DNA from: an uncultured Eubacteriales bacterium
GTDB lineage: Bacteria > Bacillota > Clostridia > Oscillospirales > Ruminococcaceae
DNA: 9,438 nucleotides
Reading direction: 5' to 3'
NCBI GenBank assembly: GCA_959605275.1
Contig: CAUHFD010000101.1
Span: 1-9,438 of the forward strand
Below the pieces are notes generated by a model that was given only the letters and a program-made list of their open reading frames with translations, searched no databases and was not told the DNA's origin. The position numbers were made by a program, and so were the translations under genes. Below, one piece after another: positions 6,548-9,438 of the stretch (the first letter of the stretch is position 1; each line of letters begins with the position of its first letter).

Positions 6548-6817
6548 ATAGCAAAAGTAATCAGATATGAAATATCGTCCGGAAAGGCTGTGTGTAAATA
6601 TGACTTTCAATAAAAATGCCATAAAGACAGCAGCATCTGCGAATCGTCGCGTGATTATCCGTTGCGTGCATGATAGCATTTGGACTATTGCGCCGAGAGT
6701 TTCTTCGCGCGCAATCAAAGAAGCATGTCTGAAACCGGGCGGGTTTTCTCCTGCCAAAAATATCACGCAATGAGTGTATCTCAAGCTGCGGTTTTTAGCC
6801 GTAGCTTGTTTTATTTT
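6548..6817 (+). ncRNA. Candidate structured RNA gene upstream of purE (6S-like shape)
   Basis: The stretch has a promoter before it and an intrinsic terminator at its end, but no convincing protein. The part 6644-6773 can fold into a closed rod. The closing stem is 6644-6655 with 6762-6773 (one C-A mismatch), plus 6657-6658 with 6760-6761. Then comes an open central region whose 3' side holds a hairpin (6738-6743 with 6750-6755), and then an irregular apical arm: 6668-6672 with 6724-6728, 6679-6682 with 6716-6719, and 6687-6693 with 6709-6715. A closing stem, a central bubble with a 3'-side hairpin and a long irregular arm is the general plan of 6S RNA, the RNA polymerase-binding RNA. This is a hand fold; I did not match conserved 6S bases. 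It could instead be a regulatory leader of purE. The mature 5' end may lie well inside the first 90 nt, which are AU-rich. Confidence 0.42.
6782..6817 (+). terminator. Intrinsic terminator between the candidate RNA and purE
   Basis: CAAGCTGCGG (6782-6791) pairs with CCGTAGCTTG (6799-6808) over 10 bp with one G-U, around a 7-nt loop, and is followed by TTTTATTTT (6809-6817). This is the best plus-strand intrinsic terminator in the window. It lies 111 bp before the purE start, so it either ends a separate RNA or acts as an attenuator of purE. Confidence 0.75.
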
Positions 6818-6837
6818 GCGGAAATTAAGAAGCGAAT

Positions 6838-6907
6838 AGTTTGAAAGAAATGCACTGCATTCCTTCCAAACTCCGCTTTTGTACCTTTTCGTCAAAGGCA
6901 CAAAAGC
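6838..6907 (+). promoter_or_regulatory. Two tandem hairpins in the purE leader
   Basis: Hairpin 1 pairs 6838-6854 with 6856-6872 as a long imperfect stem: AGTTTG with CAAACT at the base and AATGC with GCATT at the tip. Hairpin 2 pairs 6875-6888 with 6894-6907 with one A-C mismatch and a 5-nt loop: GCTTTTGT with ACAAAAGC, then CCTTT with AAAGG. Neither is followed by a U tract. GCGG at 6818-6821 could also pair with CCGC at 6873-6876, which would compete with the base of hairpin 2. They end just before the purE ribosome binding site. No known purine or PRPP riboswitch core is recognised. Confidence 0.5.
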
Positions 6908-6928
6908 TCAGAAAGGAACGGTAATCAT

Positions 6929-7432
6929 ATGGCTAACAAAAAAGCGGCGGTTATTATGGGCAGTGACAGTGACTTGCCGATTGTAAAAGGCGCAATAAAA
7001 ACCTTAAAAAGTTTCGGTATTACAACCGAGGTTCATGTATTCAGCGCGCACCGTACTCCGGAACAAGCGTGTGAATTTGCAGCGAACGCGAAAGAAAACG
7101 GTTTTGGCGTAATCATTGCAGCGGCAGGGAAAGCAGCGCATTTAGCAGGCGTATTAGCCGCGCATACCACTTTGCCGGTCATCGGTATTCCGGTAAAATC
7201 TTCTACGTTAGACGGGTTGGACGCGCTTCTTGCAACGGTGCAGATGCCAAAAGGTATTCCGGTTGCAACGGTCGCTATTGACGGTGCAGATAACGCCGCC
7301 ATCCTTGCGGCACAGATTCTTGCAGTATCAGATGATGAGATTGCAGCGCAGTTAAGCGAAATGAAAAAGAAAATGACCGACGAGGTCTTGGAAAAAGATA
7401 AAAAAATACAGGCGGAGGTTGCAGCAATATGA
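6929..7432 (+). CDS. purE: PurE, N5-carboxyaminoimidazole ribonucleotide mutase
   Basis: This 167-residue protein is of typical length. It shows the class I PurE motifs MGSDSDLP (10-17), SAHRTPE (39-45, catalytic-site His 41), IIAAAGKAAHLAGVLAAHT (62-80, His 71), PVIGIPVKSSTLDGLDALLATVQMPKGIPVATVAI (about 83-117) and DNAAILAAQIL (121-131). The enzyme converts N5-CAIR to CAIR in cytosolic purine synthesis. SAHRTP favours the mutase type over the AIR carboxylase type, which would need a PurK; none is in the window. AAAGGA at 6912-6917 precedes the ATG by 11 nt. The stop codon overlaps the purC start, so the two are translationally coupled. Confidence 0.95.
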   Translation: MANKKAAVIMGSDSDLPIVKGAIKTLKSFGITTEVHVFSAHRTPEQACEFAANAKENGFGVIIAAAGKAAHLAGVLAAHTTLPVIGIPVKSSTLDGLDALLATVQMPKGIPVATVAIDGADNAAILAAQILAVSDDEIAAQLSEMKKKMTDEVLEKDKKIQAEVAAI

Positions 7433-8139
7433 AAAAAGTAGAGATGCTTTATGAGGGCAAAGCAAAAAAGGTTTACAGTACCGAAAATCCGGAATTGTAC
7501 ATTGTGGATTATAAGGATGATGCCACAGCCGGAAACGGCGCAAAAAAAGGAACTATTCATGACAAAGGAATCATCAATAACCGGGTGACCAATCACCTGA
7601 TGAAGCTGTTGGAAAAAGCCGGCGTTCCCACCCACTTTGTAGAAGAAATTTCCGACCGTGAAACCATTGTAAAAAAGGTTTCCATTGTTCCTTTAGAGGT
7701 CATTGTCCGTAACATTGCCGCCGGATCGTTGGCAAAGCGGCTGGGCTTAAGCGAAGGCACTCCCATGAGCAAAACCGTTCTGGAATACTGTTATAAAGAC
7801 GATGCTCTCGGCGATCCGATGGTTAACGAGTACCATATTATGGCGATGAACTGGTGCACCAAAGAAGAGCTGGATTTAATTGCAAAATACTCTCTGAAAA
7901 TCAATGAAGTACTCTCTGCTTATCTGAAAGATGTCAACATTCAATTAATTGATTTCAAATTGGAATTCGGTAAATTGTCTGACGGAACAATTGTTTTGGC
8001 GGATGAAATTTCTCCCGATACCTGTCGGTTCTGGGATACGGTTACCCATGAAAAATTAGACAAAGACCGTTTCAGGAGAGATATGGGCGGAGAAGAAGAC
8101 GCTTACAAAGAAGTCATGAAGCGTTTGCTGGGTGAATAA
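7429..8139 (+). CDS. purC: PurC, SAICAR synthetase (phosphoribosylaminoimidazole-succinocarboxamide synthase)
   Basis: The 236 residues are a normal PurC length and carry the family motifs: LYEGKAKKVY (7-16, phosphate-binding start), DDATAGNGAKKG (30-41), VPLEVIVRNIAAGSLAKRLG (87-106), DDALGDPMVNEYH (124-136), LIDFKLEFG (173-181) and LADEISPDTCRFWD (190-203). The enzyme joins aspartate to CAIR using ATP, directly after PurE. The ATG overlaps the purE stop as ATGA, and GGAGG at 7414-7418 inside the end of purE serves as its ribosome binding site, 10 nt upstream. The unstructured gap to purF (172 bp) is unusual within a tight purine operon and contains hairpins. Confidence 0.96.
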   Translation: MKKVEMLYEGKAKKVYSTENPELYIVDYKDDATAGNGAKKGTIHDKGIINNRVTNHLMKLLEKAGVPTHFVEEISDRETIVKKVSIVPLEVIVRNIAAGSLAKRLGLSEGTPMSKTVLEYCYKDDALGDPMVNEYHIMAMNWCTKEELDLIAKYSLKINEVLSAYLKDVNIQLIDFKLEFGKLSDGTIVLADEISPDTCRFWDTVTHEKLDKDRFRRDMGGEEDAYKEVMKRLLGE

Positions 8140-8162
8140 GATTTCACATTAACCAATCTTTT

Positions 8163-8208
8163 TAACGCTGGTTTTGGCAGGATATCCTGTCAAAACCAAT
8201 GTTATTTT
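8163..8208 (+). terminator. Long near-palindromic hairpin after purC, probable partial terminator
   Basis: Arms 8163-8181 and 8186-8204 pair over 19 bp with two G-U pairs and one C-A mismatch around an ATAT loop, followed by TTTTAA. It begins 24 nt after the purC stop. A competing pairing exists between 8151-8155 (AACCA) and 8169-8173 (TGGTT), and the 3' arm (AAACCAAT, about 8193-8200) could also pair with GTTGGTTT (8229-8236). Such alternatives are typical of attenuators but could be chance. It may lower transcription of purF relative to purEC or protect the purEC mRNA end. Confidence 0.5.
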
Positions 8209-8265
8209 AATCAAAAATATTGCCAAGCGTTGGTTTCGCTTTGCGTATATTATTCTACGAGAAGC

Positions 8266-8291
8266 AATTCAGCCGTTTGTCTGAATTTTTT
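8266..8291 (+). terminator. Small terminator-like hairpin just before purF
   Basis: AATTCAG (8266-8272) pairs with CTGAATT (8281-8287) around an 8-nt loop, and six T residues run from 8286 to 8291. The stem is AT-rich and so weak. It ends only 4 nt before the purF Shine-Dalgarno (8296-8304), a place suited to attenuation. Confidence 0.35.
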
Positions 8292-8311
8292 ACTTGGAAA
8301 GGGGCAACGAT

Positions 8312-9438
8312 ATGTTTTTAGACAGCATTCATGAAGAATGCGGCGTATTTGGTATTTATGAAAACAAAACCGCCAATGTGGCAAAATCAACCTATTTTGC
8401 ACTTTACGCGCTCCAGCATCGGGGACAGGAAAGCTGCGGCATTGCGGTAAACGATGACGGCATTATCAGATACCGGAAAGATTTGGGACTGGTTCCCGAT
8501 GTTTTCAACAATGAAGCATTGGAGAAACTGGGCTTCGGCAACATTGCCATCGGTCATGTGCGTTATTCCACCACAGGACAATCCTCTCGCAGCAATGCAC
8601 AGCCTCTGGTAATCCGGCATGTGAAAGGGCAAATGTCATTGGCTCATAACGGAAATCTGACCAATGCGCAGGAACTGAGAGAAAAGTTTGAATTGGAAGG
8701 CGCTATTTTTCACGGTACCAATGACACCGAGGTCATTGCTTACTCCATCACCAAAAACCGATTAAGAACCGCGTCGATCGAGGAAGCCGTAGAAGGAGCA
8801 ATGCATGAGATCAAAGGGGCATATTCCCTAATTGTCATGAGTCCGACCAAACTAATTGCGGCACGTGATCCGAACGGATTTCGACCGCTCTGTATCGGAA
8901 AATGTGCAGACGGAGCAATTGTGTTCGCCTCGGAGACCTGCGCACTTGACAGCATCAACGCCGAGTTTATTCGCGATATAGAGCCGGGGGAAATCGTGGT
9001 GGTAAAAAACGGCGAGCTTTCCTCCATTAAAACGCACTGCTGCGGAAAAAGCACGACCTGCGTGTTTGAATTTATATACTTTGCAAGACCCGACTCAACC
9101 ATAGACGGAGCAAGCGTTCAGGAAGCCCGTCAGCGCGCCGGCGCTTTTTTGGCACTGGAGCATCCCGTTCAGGCTGATGTTGTAATCGGCTGTCCCGACT
9201 CCGGTATGGAAGCGGCGCTCGGCTTTGCAAAACAATCAGGCATTCCGTACGGAAACGGCTTCATTAAAAATCGTTACGTCGGAAGGACATTTATCAAACC
9301 GAATCAAAACGAACGGGAAGATGCCGTTAAAATCAAACTGAACGCGGTCAAAAATACCGTTGCCGGAAAGCGGGTCGTTATGGTAGACGATTCCATTGTC
9401 CGCGGAACAACCAGCGGAAAAATTGTCAAACTGCTGCG
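8312..9438 (+). CDS. purF: PurF, amidophosphoribosyltransferase (3' end cut off by window)
   Basis: 375 codons plus 2 nt are present of about 470-480 expected; the frame is open to the window edge. The first nine residues form a propeptide before the catalytic Cys 10 (EECGVFGIY), which becomes the N-terminal nucleophile. The Ntn glutaminase domain shows ALQHRGQES (33-41), GHVRYSTTG (81-89), AHNGNLTN (111-118), GTNDTE (135-140) and RDPNGFRPL (185-193). The phosphoribosyltransferase domain shows EFIYFARPDS (253-262), GCPDSG (293-298) and the PRPP motif VVMVDDSIVRGTT (355-367). Cys 250 just before EFIYFARPDS matches the first iron-sulfur ligand of the Bacillus-type enzyme; the others lie beyond the edge. 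It makes phosphoribosylamine from PRPP and glutamine, the first committed step of purine synthesis. GGAAAGGGG (8296-8304) is 7 nt before the ATG. Confidence 0.96.
   Translation, partial: MFLDSIHEECGVFGIYENKTANVAKSTYFALYALQHRGQESCGIAVNDDGIIRYRKDLGLVPDVFNNEALEKLGFGNIAIGHVRYSTTGQSSRSNAQPLVIRHVKGQMSLAHNGNLTNAQELREKFELEGAIFHGTNDTEVIAYSITKNRLRTASIEEAVEGAMHEIKGAYSLIVMSPTKLIAARDPNGFRPLCIGKCADGAIVFASETCALDSINAEFIRDIEPGEIVVVKNGELSSIKTHCCGKSTTCVFEFIYFARPDSTIDGASVQEARQRAGAFLALEHPVQADVVIGCPDSGMEAALGFAKQSGIPYGNGFIKNRYVGRTFIKPNQNEREDAVKIKLNAVKNTVAGKRVVMVDDSIVRGTTSGKIVKLL

Noticed and set aside
6567..6773. 68-codon plus-strand frame (starting MKYRPERLCVN) ending 8 bp before the terminator at 6782
   Set aside because: No Shine-Dalgarno precedes the ATG, the product resembles no family I know, and its second half coincides with the self-complementary segments of the RNA candidate. 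It is kept as an alternative reading of the region rather than as a gene.
6458..6901. 147-codon minus-strand frame across the NfeD-purE gap
   Set aside because: There is no ribosome binding site or family resemblance, it runs through the terminator and both purE leader hairpins, and a gene here would read against the purine operon.
6818..6928. Known purine, PRPP or ZTP riboswitch in the purE leader
   Set aside because: The conserved core sequences I know for these classes were not found; only plain hairpins are present.
7033..7635. 200-codon minus-strand frame opposite purE and purC
   Set aside because: It is the antisense shadow of two clear purine genes with no start signal of its own.
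1..9438. CRISPR array, tRNA, rRNA, transposase or prophage genes
   Set aside because: I saw no regularly spaced repeats, no tRNA-like T-arm with acceptor pairing, no rRNA-like stretch, and no integrase, transposase or phage motif in any frame.

Overview
The window comes from a spore-forming, low-to-moderate-GC Firmicute, most likely a clostridial lineage. This rests on ypeB (a spore germination gene), a spore/cell-wall type polysaccharide deacetylase, a BirA operator of the firmicute spacing in front of bioY, strong GGAG-type ribosome binding sites, and a purE-purC-purF order usual in clostridia. I could not run any search, so the genus is not claimed.

Layout from left to right. Positions 1-172 hold the 3' side of the tex locus, with a strong hairpin flanked by a 12-bp direct repeat. 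tex (Tex/YqgF/S1 RNA-binding protein) is on the minus strand, with its own extended -10 promoter. The divergent space between tex and bioY carries a perfect 20-bp palindromic hairpin, then a near-consensus promoter overlapped by a BirA operator. bioY (biotin ECF transporter S component) follows on the plus strand as a single gene with its own terminator. ypeB is next, with a sigma-G-like promoter. It converges, with only 3 bp between stop codons, on a membrane-anchored polysaccharide deacetylase on the minus strand. A 332-bp spacer leads to an NfeD-like membrane protein with an OB-fold tail.

Positions 6367-6928 contain no convincing protein gene and are the least ordinary part of the window. 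They hold a palindrome, an 18-codon reading frame with an excellent ribosome binding site where an SPFH/flotillin partner of NfeD might be expected, a promoter, about 270 nt of sequence that can fold into a rod with a central bubble (6S-RNA-like in outline) and ends at a good intrinsic terminator, and two further hairpins just before purE.

The right end is the start of a de novo purine operon: purE and purC overlap by 4 nt, and purF follows after a 172-bp spacer with two hairpins, running off the window. purE and purC act at consecutive steps (CAIR formation, then SAICAR formation), and purF makes the first committed intermediate. No new multi-gene system is visible. The points worth following up are the candidate RNA gene before purE, the structured purC-purF spacer, and the possible loss of the NfeD partner gene.
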